The notes beneath the pieces are model-generated. The model saw only the letters and a program-made list of their open reading frames with translations. It made no database searches and was not told the DNA's origin. From Phycisphaerales bacterium (GTDB taxonomy: Bacteria > Planctomycetota > Phycisphaerae > Tepidisphaerales > Tepidisphaeraceae), in contig JADYZN010000039.1 of the NCBI GenBank assembly GCA_020853095.1, positions 62,001 to 126,000 on the forward strand: a stretch of 64,000 nt of DNA. The letters run 5' to 3'. Numbering within the stretch: the stretch's first letter is position 1; each line of letters starts with the position of its first letter. Position numbers and translations under genes: made by a program. Shown piece after piece: positions 8,711 through 18,250 of the stretch.

Positions 8711-10015
8711 ATGTCTGATACCGTGATACATGTTGAAGGGCTGGGCAAGGAGTACCGGCTTGGGGTGCAGGGGTCGAGTTATCCGACGTTGCGCGAGGCG
8801 ATTGTGGGGGTGGCCACCGCGCCGATCCGGCGGTTGAAGGCGTTGCGGCACGGCGTGGAACAAGAGGGGGATGCCACATCCCATTTCTGGGCGTTGCGGG
8901 ACGTGAATTTCGAGGTTCCGCGCGGGCAGGTGATCGGGATCATCGGCCGCAACGGGGCGGGCAAAAGCACGCTGCTGAAGATTTTGTCGCGGATCACCGA
9001 GCCAAGCTGCGGCAAGGCGGTGTTGCGCGGTCGGGTGGCGTCGTTGCTTGAGGTGGGGACGGGGTTTCATCCGGAACTCACCGGCCGGGAGAACATTTAT
9101 CTCAATGGGTCGATCCTGGGGATGAGGCGGGTGGAGATCGATCGCAAATTCGATCAGATCGTGGCCTTTTCGGAGGTGGAAAAATTTCTGGACACGCCGG
9201 TGAAGCGTTATTCGAGCGGGATGTACGTCCGGCTGGCGTTCGCGGTGGCGGCGCACCTTGAGCCGGAGATTCTGATCGTGGACGAGGTGCTGGCGGTGGG
9301 GGATGCGGAGTTTCAGAAAAAGTGCCTGGGGAAGATGCAGGAGGTCTCGACCGGGCAGGGCCGGACGGTGCTGTTCGTCAGCCACAACATCTGGGCGGTG
9401 CGCAGTTTGTGCCAGCAGGTGCTGTATTTGAAACAGGGACAGATGGCGGCGCTGGGGCAGACCGAAGGGGTGGTGGACAAATATCTCAAGGATGCCACGC
9501 ATCAAAACGGGGTGTCGATGATGCGGACGTTTGAGCCGGGGTCGGCCGGCAACGACAACGTGCGGATGAGAAAGGTGCAACTGACGCCGCGGGCGGGAGA
9601 TGGGACGATGATCCGGGTCGACACGCCGGTGGACCTGGAGGTGGAATATGAAAACCTCAAGGGAGGCACGCCGCTGGTGTTGAACCTGGCGGTTCACACG
9701 CTGGATGGGACGCTGGTGTTCGTGTCGCAGACGACCAGCGACAAGAGCTGGCATGGACGGCCGTTTGAACAGGGCGTGTATCGCAGCACCTGCCGGATTC
9801 CGGCGAACCTGTTGAACGATGGGACGTACCGGATCCGGGTGTTGTTCCTGGATGAGGCGGTGAAGCATCTTTACAACCTCGACGATGCGTTGTTTTTCAC
9901 GGTACACGACATCGCGCACCGCGAGGGAAGCTGGTATGGAAAATGGCTGGGGGTGGTCCGGCCGCAATTGCAGTGGACGACGGAGCAGGTCTCGGCAAGC
10001 CAATCACCCGGTTGA
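8711..10015 (+). CDS. ABC exporter ATPase with carbohydrate-binding tail (Wzt-like)
   Basis: The 434-residue product has Walker A (GRNGAGKS), signature SSGM, and Walker B (ILIVDEVLAVGD), then a C-terminal extension of about 150 residues. In Wzt proteins such an extension is a beta-sandwich that recognises the modified end of the glycan before export; the fold here is inferred from length and position. The ATG at 8711 is preferred over an in-frame GTG at 8702. It pairs with the permease 62 bases upstream. Presence of the tail suggests the exported polymer carries a terminal cap. Confidence 0.92.
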   Translation: MSDTVIHVEGLGKEYRLGVQGSSYPTLREAIVGVATAPIRRLKALRHGVEQEGDATSHFWALRDVNFEVPRGQVIGIIGRNGAGKSTLLKILSRITEPSCGKAVLRGRVASLLEVGTGFHPELTGRENIYLNGSILGMRRVEIDRKFDQIVAFSEVEKFLDTPVKRYSSGMYVRLAFAVAAHLEPEILIVDEVLAVGDAEFQKKCLGKMQEVSTGQGRTVLFVSHNIWAVRSLCQQVLYLKQGQMAALGQTEGVVDKYLKDATHQNGVSMMRTFEPGSAGNDNVRMRKVQLTPRAGDGTMIRVDTPVDLEVEYENLKGGTPLVLNLAVHTLDGTLVFVSQTTSDKSWHGRPFEQGVYRSTCRIPANLLNDGTYRIRVLFLDEAVKHLYNLDDALFFTVHDIAHREGSWYGKWLGVVRPQLQWTTEQVSASQSPG

Positions 10016-10115
10016 ACAATTGCGGGGGAGGTGAGGTCATTGTGTCACTTTGAGAGTGCGCATGCGGGGCGTTTTACATCGAGGCGGGTGCGATGTGGAC
10101 AATGAGAAATGCAGG

Positions 10116-11303
10116 ATGAGATCGTTGCGGGTGGCGTTTTTGGCGCCGGAATTTGTGACGGAGATGGTTGGCGAGGGTGGGCTGGCGAGCTATTTGAATA
10201 AGATGGCCAAGGCGTTGATGGGGCAGGGGCATGAGGTGGAGGTGTTTACGCTGTCGGATCGGACGCCGGAGCGGATGCAATGGGAGGGGATGATGGTTCA
10301 CCGGGTAGGGCCGGTGGAAACCTTTCCGATGAGGGTGGGAAGAAAGATGATGGAATGGGTGCCCGGTCTGGCACTGGCCAAGTCGGTGGGGGCGTTGAGG
10401 GCGGCCAATGGATTGGCGCGAGCGTTGGAGTCGCGGGAATCGGAGCGGCCGTTTGACCTGGTACAAAGCTCGGATTACGGGGCGGCGGGGCTGATGGTGG
10501 CGCGGCGACCGTGGCGCAAACACATTGTCCGGTGCAGTTGGGCGGCGGATTTGTTCATGGAGACGGACCTGCGGGGCATGGACCGGGATCTTCGAACATT
10601 GTCGGCGTTGGAAAGATGGAGCATACGGAGGGCGCAGGGTGCGTATGCGCCAAGCCGATGCATCGCGGAACATTTCCAGAGACGATTTGGCATGAAGGTG
10701 GGAGTGGTCAGGCCGCCGTTTGTATTGGAGGCGAATGGAGAAGCGTCGCCGCCGGACAACATGCCTGACCGATTTTTGCTGCATTTTGGGCGATTGGGCC
10801 GACGCAAGGGAACGGACCTTGTGATGGCGGCGCTACTTCGGGCGTTGGAAATCGAACCGTCGATCACGATGGTATGGGCAGGCAAGCCACAAGATCCGGC
10901 CGAGATCGAGGGATTGCTCAAACAACTGGGGGAAAAGCGCTCGCAGGTGGTGGTGATGGGGCCGGTGCCAAAGCCGCGTTTGTTTGCGATGATGAAACAT
11001 GCGAGGGCGGCGGTGCTGCCATCGCGCGTGGACAACCTGCCCAACGCCTCGATTGAGTGCCTGGAACACGGGCTTGGAGTGATCACGATGCGGGGAGCGA
11101 GCATTGATGAGCTGGTGGAGGATGGCAAAAGCGGGGCGCTGGTGGATCGAGGGGATGTGATGGGATTGGCCAATGCCATGGTGAAGGCGTGGCGTGGGGA
11201 GGTGAATTGGGTGGGCGATGGGTTTGTGCGGCCGGGTATATTGAAATGGATGAAACCGGGGAAGGCGGTGGAGGAATTGTTGAGGTTCGCGGGAATGGAA
11301 TGA
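10116..11303 (+). CDS. GT4-type glycosyltransferase
   Basis: A GT-B-fold protein of about 395 residues. The conserved first strand RVAFLAPEF with the glycine-rich loop EGGLASYL follows the ATG at 10,116; the open frame extends back to 10,050 but those 22 residues look non-coding. The C-terminal domain has FLLHFGRLGRRKGTD. The usual EX7E motif appears as DNLPNASIE, so the first acidic residue is Asp. Its place directly after the exporter pair suggests it builds the same polymer. Confidence 0.85.
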   Translation: MRSLRVAFLAPEFVTEMVGEGGLASYLNKMAKALMGQGHEVEVFTLSDRTPERMQWEGMMVHRVGPVETFPMRVGRKMMEWVPGLALAKSVGALRAANGLARALESRESERPFDLVQSSDYGAAGLMVARRPWRKHIVRCSWAADLFMETDLRGMDRDLRTLSALERWSIRRAQGAYAPSRCIAEHFQRRFGMKVGVVRPPFVLEANGEASPPDNMPDRFLLHFGRLGRRKGTDLVMAALLRALEIEPSITMVWAGKPQDPAEIEGLLKQLGEKRSQVVVMGPVPKPRLFAMMKHARAAVLPSRVDNLPNASIECLEHGLGVITMRGASIDELVEDGKSGALVDRGDVMGLANAMVKAWRGEVNWVGDGFVRPGILKWMKPGKAVEELLRFAGME

Positions 11304-11337
11304 TCTGAATTTTTGTAATTCGGGATTGGAATTGATC

Positions 11338-12345
11338 GTGGAAACGGTGGATTTGAGCTTTGTGATTTGCGCCTACAACGCCGAGCGGCGGCTGCCGGGC
11401 GTTTTGGAGGCGTTGTCGCGGCAGGAGGCGGGGTCGGTGCGTTGGGAAGTGGTGGTGATCGACAACGCCAGCAAGGACCGCACCAGCGAGATTGCGAAGG
11501 GGTTTGAGGGGAAGATCGCCGCGCCGATGCGGGTGATTCGCGAGGATCGGCCGGGGCTGATCGAGGCCCGGCGGCGGGGGGCGCGCGAGGCGAGGGGGAG
11601 ATACCTTTCCTTTATCGACGATGACAATCTGGTGGCCCCGGACTGGGCGCGGCAATGCGTTGAATTTCTGGATGCCCATCCACAGGTGGGGTTTATCGGC
11701 GGGTTGATCGAGCCGTTGTTTGAAGACCCGGCGACCAAGCCCGCGGATTTTTACGAGCGGTTTGCCGATGGTCTGGCGATTCGTGAGCTGGGGCCGGTGG
11801 CGAAGAAATTGAAGCAGCCGGACAGCGATCCGCCGCCGGGGGCGGGGCTGACGGGGCGAATCGAGCTGGTTCGGCTGATCCTGCTTCAGGTCGGGTGCAT
11901 GTTGCAGGGGCACACCGGCGGAAAATTGACCAACGGGGAGGATACGGAGATGGGGCTGATCGCGCAGCGGCTGGGGTGGGAGACCTGGTACGTGCCGGCG
12001 TTGCGGATGAAACACGTGATGCCGCCGGCGCGGTTGACCGAGGGGTATTTGCGGAAATTGATCGCCGATGGCGCCCAGAGCGGGCCGTGGCTGGATTATC
12101 TGCGCGGCAGGGAGCCTGAGCGGTCGAGATGGGGATACCTGGCGCGGTGGGCGTTGTGGCGGGTGCGGGCGGGAAAGATGGCGTTGCTGGGGATGATCCG
12201 CAAGCGGGGACATGAACATTCGGAGCTGTACCCGTTCTGGCGCAACATGTATCGCAGCCGGGCCGGCGGGTATTGGGCGATGGCGGCAAACGACCCGGTG
12301 CGAAAATTGCGGCGGACGCTGCGGGATGGTGCCAACCATGGGTGA
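11338..12345 (+). CDS. GT2-family glycosyltransferase
   Basis: A GT-A-fold enzyme with the N-terminal strand LSFVICAYNAERRLPG, the nucleotide-binding segment VVIDNASKDRT and a metal-binding DDD-type motif in SFIDDDNLVAPDW. GTG at 11,338 is used as the start; a TTG at 11,326 is also in frame. The C-terminal third is basic and partly hydrophobic, consistent with association with the membrane face. The next gene overlaps its end by eight bases. Confidence 0.85.
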   Translation: METVDLSFVICAYNAERRLPGVLEALSRQEAGSVRWEVVVIDNASKDRTSEIAKGFEGKIAAPMRVIREDRPGLIEARRRGAREARGRYLSFIDDDNLVAPDWARQCVEFLDAHPQVGFIGGLIEPLFEDPATKPADFYERFADGLAIRELGPVAKKLKQPDSDPPPGAGLTGRIELVRLILLQVGCMLQGHTGGKLTNGEDTEMGLIAQRLGWETWYVPALRMKHVMPPARLTEGYLRKLIADGAQSGPWLDYLRGREPERSRWGYLARWALWRVRAGKMALLGMIRKRGHEHSELYPFWRNMYRSRAGGYWAMAANDPVRKLRRTLRDGANHG

Positions 12346-13255
12346 TTTACAAAGCGCGTTGCGGGATTTGTCGCTGGTGACGGCGAATTTCGGGGATGGG
12401 GTGGTGCTGCGCCGGGTGCTGGAGGATTGGTTTGCCTTTGTTGGAGGCCGGCCGGGCCAGGTGGTGGTGCTGGACAACGGGAGCGATGAGCGGACCCGCC
12501 GGGCGAGTTTTGAATGTTACGAGGCGGGATTGATCGACAAGCTGGTGCTGGTGCATCCGGATCATGGGGACACCGGCAAGGATCGGGCGCACATCGCCGA
12601 GCACACCGCGCCGGCGATCGCGGGTCGGCCGTATCTGCTGTTTTTCAAATTCGACTGTCTGCCGTATCGCAAGGGGCATGACCATTGGCTGGTGGAGGCG
12701 ATGGGGCATCTGGACCGGCCGGACACGTTCGCGTTCGGCGGGTCGTTCAATTTGCCGTCGAAACATCACGAGGCGTGGCCGGGGTGGTATTTCAGCCACA
12801 AATGCTCGGAAAACTTCGCGCTGATGAAACGGGAGATGTTCATCGAATCCATGCGGGAATACGCCGGGCAGTACATCAGTTCGGGGTTCAGAGGGGAAAA
12901 TCCGGGATCGCGGACGGGACAGGATCGATACCTGGTGGAACTGGCCTGGGAGCAGTACATCGAGCGGCATCAGAAATATACGCTGGTGCGCGAAGAGGAT
13001 GAGAGCTGGACGATTTTTCACACCAACGTGCATGGTCAAAAGCTGGCCGAGACAAGGGAGAAATATCTGAAGCGGGAGGATGTGGCGCGGTACATGAACG
13101 CCGCGCCGGTGAGCCGGATTCCCGGTCCGACGTATTATGGATTGAAGCCGACGCGGTGGGAGGAGATGCGATATTTGTTTGGCGCCTCGGCGGCCGGCCC
13201 GGCGTGGCGATGGATTAAAAACAAATTACATCCCGGACGAGGAATGAGTTCATGA
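12338..13255 (+). CDS. GT-A-like glycosyltransferase, divergent
   Basis: A protein of about 305 residues starting with LSLVTANFGDGVVLRRVL and containing VVVLDNGSDERT, the nucleotide-sugar loop of GT2 enzymes. The expected DXD motif is replaced by a variant around FFKFDCLPYRKG. The start at 12,338 gives an eight-base overlap (ATGGGTGA) with the previous gene and has a purine-rich ribosome site; a start at 12,326 is possible. The frame extends much further upstream, but that part overlaps the previous gene. Acceptor and donor are unknown, and assignment as a glycosyltransferase is moderately secure. Confidence 0.75.
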   Translation: MGDLQSALRDLSLVTANFGDGVVLRRVLEDWFAFVGGRPGQVVVLDNGSDERTRRASFECYEAGLIDKLVLVHPDHGDTGKDRAHIAEHTAPAIAGRPYLLFFKFDCLPYRKGHDHWLVEAMGHLDRPDTFAFGGSFNLPSKHHEAWPGWYFSHKCSENFALMKREMFIESMREYAGQYISSGFRGENPGSRTGQDRYLVELAWEQYIERHQKYTLVREEDESWTIFHTNVHGQKLAETREKYLKREDVARYMNAAPVSRIPGPTYYGLKPTRWEEMRYLFGASAAGPAWRWIKNKLHPGRGMSS

Positions 13256-14346
13256 GAATCACCTTTGTGCTGGAAGCGGCGAGCCTGGCGGGGGGGGTGC
13301 GGGTGGTGGCGATTTATGCCAGGGAGCTAATGAAGCGGGGTCATCAGGTGTGCATTGTCTCGACGCAGCGGCCGCCGCATTCGACCCGGCACAAGATCAA
13401 ATCATTGATTAAAGGGCAGGGTTGGCCGGGTTATCCGCCGTTGGGACCAACCCACCTGGATGGGCTGGAGGTGGAGCATCGGGTGCTCAAACGCCATCGT
13501 CCGGTGCGGGACAAGGATGTGCCCGATGCGGATGTGGTGGTGGCGACGTGGTGGAAGACGGCCGACTGGGTGGCGGCATTGTCTCCCCAAAAGGGCGCAA
13601 AGGCTTATCTGATCCAGCATTATGAAACGTGGGGTGGACCGCCCGGAGAGGTGGATCGGACATGGCGGCTGCCTTTGCACAAGATCGTGATCTCACGGTG
13701 GCTGGCGGATTTGGCACGGGAAAAATTCGGTGATGAGCATTTTTCATGGGTTCCCAACAGCGTGGACACCGATCAGTTTCATGCCCCCGAACGGGACAAG
13801 CGGCCGGTGCCGACGGTGGGGTTGATGTATGCGACGATCCCATTCAAGGGGGTGGACGTCAGTTTGAAGGCGCTGGAACTGGCCAAAAAAGAGGTTGGGA
13901 ACTTGAAACTGGTCGCTTTTGGCAAGGAACAGCCGACGGCCGAGCTGCCGTTGCCGGAAGGATCGACGATGGTTTATCTGCCGGCGCAGGAGACGATTGC
14001 GGATATTTATTGCCAGTGCGATGTGTGGATGTGCGGCAGCCGGGGGGAGGGTTTTCATCTGCCGCCGCTGGAGGCGATGGCGTGCCGGTGTCCGGTGGTC
14101 TCCACGCGGGTGGGGGGGCCGGTGGATGTGATCCTGGACGATTTGAACGGATACCTGGTGGACGTGGAGGATGCCCAGGGGCTGGCGGATCGGTTGGTGC
14201 GGGTGCTGACCATGGACCCGGCGCGATGGCGAACGATGTCGGATGCGGCCTATGCGACCGCGCGGGAATACACCTGGTCCGACGCGACCGACCGGCTGGA
14301 AGGGGCGTTCGCCAAGGCGATTGAACAGCAGGGGAAGCGGGGGTGA
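13252..14346 (+). CDS. GT4-type glycosyltransferase
   Basis: A 364-residue GT-B enzyme that starts RITFVLEAASLAGGVRVV, with the glycine loop that binds the acceptor or donor phosphate. The C-terminal domain has the EX7E motif EGFHLPPLEAMACRCPVVS. It overlaps the preceding gene by four bases (ATGA), so translation is probably coupled. The segment ISRWLADLAREKFG followed by WVPNSVDTDQF is the usual link between the two GT-B domains. Confidence 0.9.
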   Translation: MRITFVLEAASLAGGVRVVAIYARELMKRGHQVCIVSTQRPPHSTRHKIKSLIKGQGWPGYPPLGPTHLDGLEVEHRVLKRHRPVRDKDVPDADVVVATWWKTADWVAALSPQKGAKAYLIQHYETWGGPPGEVDRTWRLPLHKIVISRWLADLAREKFGDEHFSWVPNSVDTDQFHAPERDKRPVPTVGLMYATIPFKGVDVSLKALELAKKEVGNLKLVAFGKEQPTAELPLPEGSTMVYLPAQETIADIYCQCDVWMCGSRGEGFHLPPLEAMACRCPVVSTRVGGPVDVILDDLNGYLVDVEDAQGLADRLVRVLTMDPARWRTMSDAAYATAREYTWSDATDRLEGAFAKAIEQQGKRG

Positions 14347-14407
14347 TGGAGGTGTAAATGGACAATTCGGGTTTACATTTGGTTCAGGTTGGTAGTACAA
14401 ACTGAGT

Positions 14408-14430
14408 TGGGGTGGGCATCTTCCACCCCA
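14408..14430. other. Perfect 8-bp hairpin in a 139-base intergenic gap
   Basis: TGGGGTGG at 14,408-14,415 is the exact reverse complement of CCACCCCA at 14,423-14,430, with a seven-base loop. It lies between two glycosyltransferase genes where the otherwise tight gene packing is broken. No T-run follows on either side, so it may be an RNA-processing or attenuation hairpin and not a standard intrinsic terminator. Confidence 0.5.
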
Positions 14431-14485
14431 TCCGATGGGGGGGGAAGAAGAAAAAGCAATCAGCCGATAAGAAAAGGGGAGTTGC

Positions 14486-15535
14486 GTGGTGATGATGAAC
14501 GGACAGTCCGATAATCCGGGTGCCCGCGGGGCGTTGTTGAGCATTGTTCTGCCGGCGTACAACGAGCAGGAGGTGCTGGGGACGACATACGCGCGGTTTT
14601 CGGCGATGGGGCCGGTTTTGGAGAAATGGGGGTTGGATTATGAATTGTTGTTCGTGAACGATGGCAGCCGGGATGGGACGGCGGATTTGCTCAATGAATT
14701 GGCGCAGCGGGATGCGCACGTGAAGGCGGTTCATCTGACGCGGAATTTTGGCCATCAGGCGGCGATCACGGCCGGTTTGACGGTGGCGCGGGGCGATGCG
14801 GTGGCGATCATGGATTGCGACCTGCAGGACCCGCCGGAGGTGTTGCCGCAATTTCTGGCCAAATGGCGGGAGGGGTTTCAGGTCGTTTACGCCGTGCGCA
14901 AGAAGCGCAAGGAGTGGTTTGGCAAGCGGCTGGCGTACTGGTCGTTTTACCGGCTGCTGGCGGCGATCAGCGACTTGAAGATTCCGCTGGACAGCGGGGA
15001 TTTTTGCGTGATGGACCGTTCGGCGGTGGATTTGCTGAATGGTCTGCCGGAGCGACAGCGGTTTGTGCGGGGGTTGCGGACGTGGGTGGGATTGCGGCAG
15101 ACGGGGGTGGAATATGAGCGCGATGCCCGGGCGGCCGGCCAGCCGCAGTACACGCTGGCGAAACTGATCAAGCTGGCGATGGATGGGCTGGTGAGTTTTT
15201 CATCGGTGCCGCTGAAGCTGGTGACGAGGCTGGGAATCCTGGGGGTGATCGCGGGGATGCTGCTGGGTTTGTGGGTGGTGGGGGTGACGATTTACGAGTG
15301 GAGCAGCCACATTCAGGGGCGCACGCCGCGCGGGTGGGCGAGCGTGGCGTGCCTGGTGTTGTTCACCTCGTCGGTGCAGATGATTTCGTTGGGGGTGATC
15401 GGGGAGTATTTGTCGCGGATCTTCCTGGAGGTGAAGGGTCGGCCGACGTTTTTGATCGCCAGCATCGTGCAGCAGGCCGCTTCGGGTGATTCGGCCAGGC
15501 CGGCGGCGGCCATTTCGCGAGGCGTCGCTCCATGA
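14486..15535 (+). CDS. GT2 polyprenyl-phosphate glycosyltransferase (GtrB/ArnC/DPM1-like)
   Basis: The 349-residue protein has the GT2 segments LLFVNDGSRDGT and DCDLQDPPEV; the latter is characteristic of the DPM1/GtrB/ArnC group, which moves a sugar from a nucleotide carrier to undecaprenyl or dolichyl phosphate. Two membrane spans lie in the last 120 residues (around LGVIAGMLLGLWVVG and LVLFTSSVQMISLGVIG), as in GtrB. A polyprenyl-phosphate sugar made here could feed the ArnT-like enzyme encoded at 16,892. Starts at 14,486 (GTG), 14,492 and 14,495 (ATG) are all possible. Confidence 0.9.
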   Translation: MVMMNGQSDNPGARGALLSIVLPAYNEQEVLGTTYARFSAMGPVLEKWGLDYELLFVNDGSRDGTADLLNELAQRDAHVKAVHLTRNFGHQAAITAGLTVARGDAVAIMDCDLQDPPEVLPQFLAKWREGFQVVYAVRKKRKEWFGKRLAYWSFYRLLAAISDLKIPLDSGDFCVMDRSAVDLLNGLPERQRFVRGLRTWVGLRQTGVEYERDARAAGQPQYTLAKLIKLAMDGLVSFSSVPLKLVTRLGILGVIAGMLLGLWVVGVTIYEWSSHIQGRTPRGWASVACLVLFTSSVQMISLGVIGEYLSRIFLEVKGRPTFLIASIVQQAASGDSARPAAAISRGVAP

Positions 15536-16899
15536 GTTTTTTGTCCATTGGAGTGATTTTCCTGTTCGCGGTGGCGGCGACGCTGTCGTGGGGGGCGGGG
15601 ACCGCGCTGGCGGTGGTCTATCTGCCGGTGGTGATTCTGCTCAACATGCTGCGCGAAATGGCGTTGCCGGGGGTGCCGGACATCGGTGCGGGCAGCGCGG
15701 TGATTTACGGGATCATGCTGGCGTCGGTGCCGCGGATCGGCGAGTCGATGGGGATTCGTCTGAACCTGGTGGATATGTTGATTCTCGCGTTGACGGGGTC
15801 GGCGATGATCACGTCGATGATCACCGAGCATCTGTACACGGCCGTGAGCACGGCCGGTTCGTATTTTCTGACGTTTGTCGGGCCGTATTTTCTGGCGCGG
15901 GTGGCGTTCGTGTCGCCCCGGAACCGCGAGCGGGCGTTGTGGGGGATTTTGTTCTGCCTGCCGGTGCTGGTGTTGTTCGCGCTGATCGAAGTGCGGTTCT
16001 GGCCGCATTTTTACATGGACCTGCTGAGCCGGTTCAAGATTTATCAGGAGGCGACGGACGTGGCGATGCGGCGGTACGGGTTTTTCCGCGCCCAGGTGTC
16101 GTTCGCCCACCCGATCGACTTTGGCAACGCCTCGGTGATTTTACTGGGGATGGTCTATGCCCTGGCGGGCAGCACGAAGGTGGGGTTGAGGAACACGACC
16201 GTGCGGGCCGCGCTGCTGGGTTTGCTGGTTTGCGCGTTGACGTCGTTGAGTTTCACCAGCTACATCGCGCTGGCGGCGCTGGGATCGATCTTTTTTATGA
16301 TGCGTTGGTTTCGGCTGGCGCGCACGATGCTGGTGTCGGGGGTGATTTTGGGGATCGTGGGCGGGGTGATGGTGACGGGGTGGTTTTTGACCGTGAACCC
16401 GAATTCCAACGATGATGCGGGGGCGCTGGAAGGAAGCGTGCGGAACCGGGCGCTGATCATTCAAAGCTCGCTGGACAAGGCAAAAAGCGCCGGGCCGTTC
16501 GGATTCGGATCCAATCTGAGCCAGGAGGAGCTGGGGATCGAAAGCGTGGACAACACCTACCTGCTGCTGATCATGCGGCAGGGATGGGTGTACATCGCGA
16601 TGTGGCTGGCGATCCCGCTGGTGCTGGCCTGGCGCGGCGGCCGGGCCTTGAAGCGATGCATGAACGGCAACGAGCAGCGCCCGGTGATCGGGGCGCTGGC
16701 GACGATCTTCGCGATGATGGTGGCGATGTACACGGTCTGGTTCGGCTTCACCTATGCGCTGCTCTGGATGGTGGCTCTGGGATTGGCGGTGACGCTGGTG
16801 GATGTCTGTCTTGAACGCTCGCCGGCGCGACAGTCGATGCCGGCCAGAGGGATGTTCCGGCCGCGAAACCGGGCGATGGAGGCGTTGCGGCATGGTTGA
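15532..16899 (+). CDS. O-antigen ligase/polymerase-like membrane protein (Wzy/WaaL type)
   Basis: The 455-residue protein is highly hydrophobic, with about ten or more predicted membrane spans and a larger polar loop in the last third (around NPNSNDDAGALEGSVRNR). This is the layout of the O-antigen ligase/polymerase superfamily, where the big external loop carries the active residues. It overlaps the previous gene by four bases. Family membership is inferred from topology and neighbourhood; whether it polymerises repeat units or ligates finished chains is not readable. Its presence beside a Wzm/Wzt exporter is discussed as a finding. Confidence 0.75.
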   Translation: MSFLSIGVIFLFAVAATLSWGAGTALAVVYLPVVILLNMLREMALPGVPDIGAGSAVIYGIMLASVPRIGESMGIRLNLVDMLILALTGSAMITSMITEHLYTAVSTAGSYFLTFVGPYFLARVAFVSPRNRERALWGILFCLPVLVLFALIEVRFWPHFYMDLLSRFKIYQEATDVAMRRYGFFRAQVSFAHPIDFGNASVILLGMVYALAGSTKVGLRNTTVRAALLGLLVCALTSLSFTSYIALAALGSIFFMMRWFRLARTMLVSGVILGIVGGVMVTGWFLTVNPNSNDDAGALEGSVRNRALIIQSSLDKAKSAGPFGFGSNLSQEELGIESVDNTYLLLIMRQGWVYIAMWLAIPLVLAWRGGRALKRCMNGNEQRPVIGALATIFAMMVAMYTVWFGFTYALLWMVALGLAVTLVDVCLERSPARQSMPARGMFRPRNRAMEALRHG

Positions 16900-18250
16900 T
16901 CCAGCGCGAAAAAAGGTGATGTGGACGTTGATCGCGCTGTGCGCGCTGGGGCTGGCGCTGCGGCTGGGGGTGATCTTCAAGACCCAGAGTTACCGGTTCA
17001 ACCCCGGCGCGATGGAGCACGACTCGATCGCGCGGGGGTTGTTGCACGGTCAGGGGTTCAGTTTCGGGGATTTTGGGTATTACGGTCCATCCAGCGTGCA
17101 GTCGCCGCCGTACCCGGTGCTGCTGGCCGGTTTTTTCACGATCTTCGGCGAGGCGACGCCGGCGGCCTACGCGGCCGCGATGGTCTTCAACGCGCTGGTG
17201 GGCGGCCTGGCGGTCTGGCTGACCTATCTGATGGCGCGGACGATCGGAGCGACGGTTGGGGTGGGATTGCTGGCGGCGGCGGCGTGTGCCATCTGGCCGA
17301 CGCAGGTGTACGCCTCGAATTTCGTGCAGGCGATCGACCTGATCATCGCGGCGCAGACGGCGATGGTGGTGCTGTTCTATCGGGCCATCCGGAGCGGCTC
17401 GGCGTGGACGTGGGCCGGATTCGGCCTGGTGGCGACGGGGGCGGCGCTGACCGAGCCGGTGCTGCTGCCGATCTCGGCGTTCACGGGAATTTTGATTTTG
17501 TTCTGGGGCGGATTGGCGATGCGGCTGCGGATTCGCAACGCGGCCATTTTGCTGGCGACGGCGCTGGTCGTGATCGGGCCGTGGACGGTGCGCAACCGGA
17601 TGGTGCATGGGGCGTGGGTTCCGATCAAGAGCACGTTCTGGGTGAATGTCTGGAAGGGGGCCAACGATTACGCCACCGGCACCGACCGATTGAAGATCAC
17701 GCCCGACCAGAAGAAGGCCCTTGAGGAGCAGCTTTTGACGGCCGATGACCGGCACATGAGACAGGCCGGGGCGGATGAGGCCCGACAATATGACATGCTG
17801 ACCCGTGAGCAGCGATCCCGATTGCAGGGGCAAAACGAGATCGCGCGGGAGAAGATTTTTCAGGAATTCGCCACCGGTTGGATCTCCTCCCATCCGGCGG
17901 GTTACGCGAAGCTGTGCCTGATCCGGCTGGGCAAGACATTGTGGATCGACTGGGACAACCCCAAGTCGTACAACGCGGCGTACGTTGCCTCGCGGGCGCT
18001 GATCGTGGCGTTGTCGGCGATCGGGCTGGTGCTGGCGTTCCGTGCGCGGTGGTCGATTTTGTATCCGCTGCTGCTGATCGGGTCGTGCGTGTTGACCTAC
18101 ACCCTGACGTTGACGGCGGCGCGGTTCAGCATCCCGTTTGAACCATTTCAGTTGTGCCTGGCCGCGCTGACGGTGAAGACGCTGTTCGTTGCGATCCGCC
18201 GACCGGCGGCCTGCGCGGCGGGGGTGGTTTCGTCCGGACAGGGTGCATGA
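16892..18250 (+). CDS. ArnT/PMT-like membrane glycosyltransferase (GT39/GT83 type)
   Basis: A polytopic protein of about 452 residues. After the first membrane span comes an external loop with MEHDSIARGLLHGQGF, matching the acidic D-x-x-x-(Y/A) region that follows the first span in ArnT and protein O-mannosyltransferases, enzymes that use polyprenyl-phosphate sugars as donors. PYPVLLAGFF is also typical of this group. The ATG at 16,892 overlaps the previous gene by eight bases (ATGGTTGA); the open frame upstream of it is not credible. A soluble segment at about 250-340 precedes the last spans. Confidence 0.8.
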   Translation: MVDPARKKVMWTLIALCALGLALRLGVIFKTQSYRFNPGAMEHDSIARGLLHGQGFSFGDFGYYGPSSVQSPPYPVLLAGFFTIFGEATPAAYAAAMVFNALVGGLAVWLTYLMARTIGATVGVGLLAAAACAIWPTQVYASNFVQAIDLIIAAQTAMVVLFYRAIRSGSAWTWAGFGLVATGAALTEPVLLPISAFTGILILFWGGLAMRLRIRNAAILLATALVVIGPWTVRNRMVHGAWVPIKSTFWVNVWKGANDYATGTDRLKITPDQKKALEEQLLTADDRHMRQAGADEARQYDMLTREQRSRLQGQNEIAREKIFQEFATGWISSHPAGYAKLCLIRLGKTLWIDWDNPKSYNAAYVASRALIVALSAIGLVLAFRARWSILYPLLLIGSCVLTYTLTLTAARFSIPFEPFQLCLAALTVKTLFVAIRRPAACAAGVVSSGQGA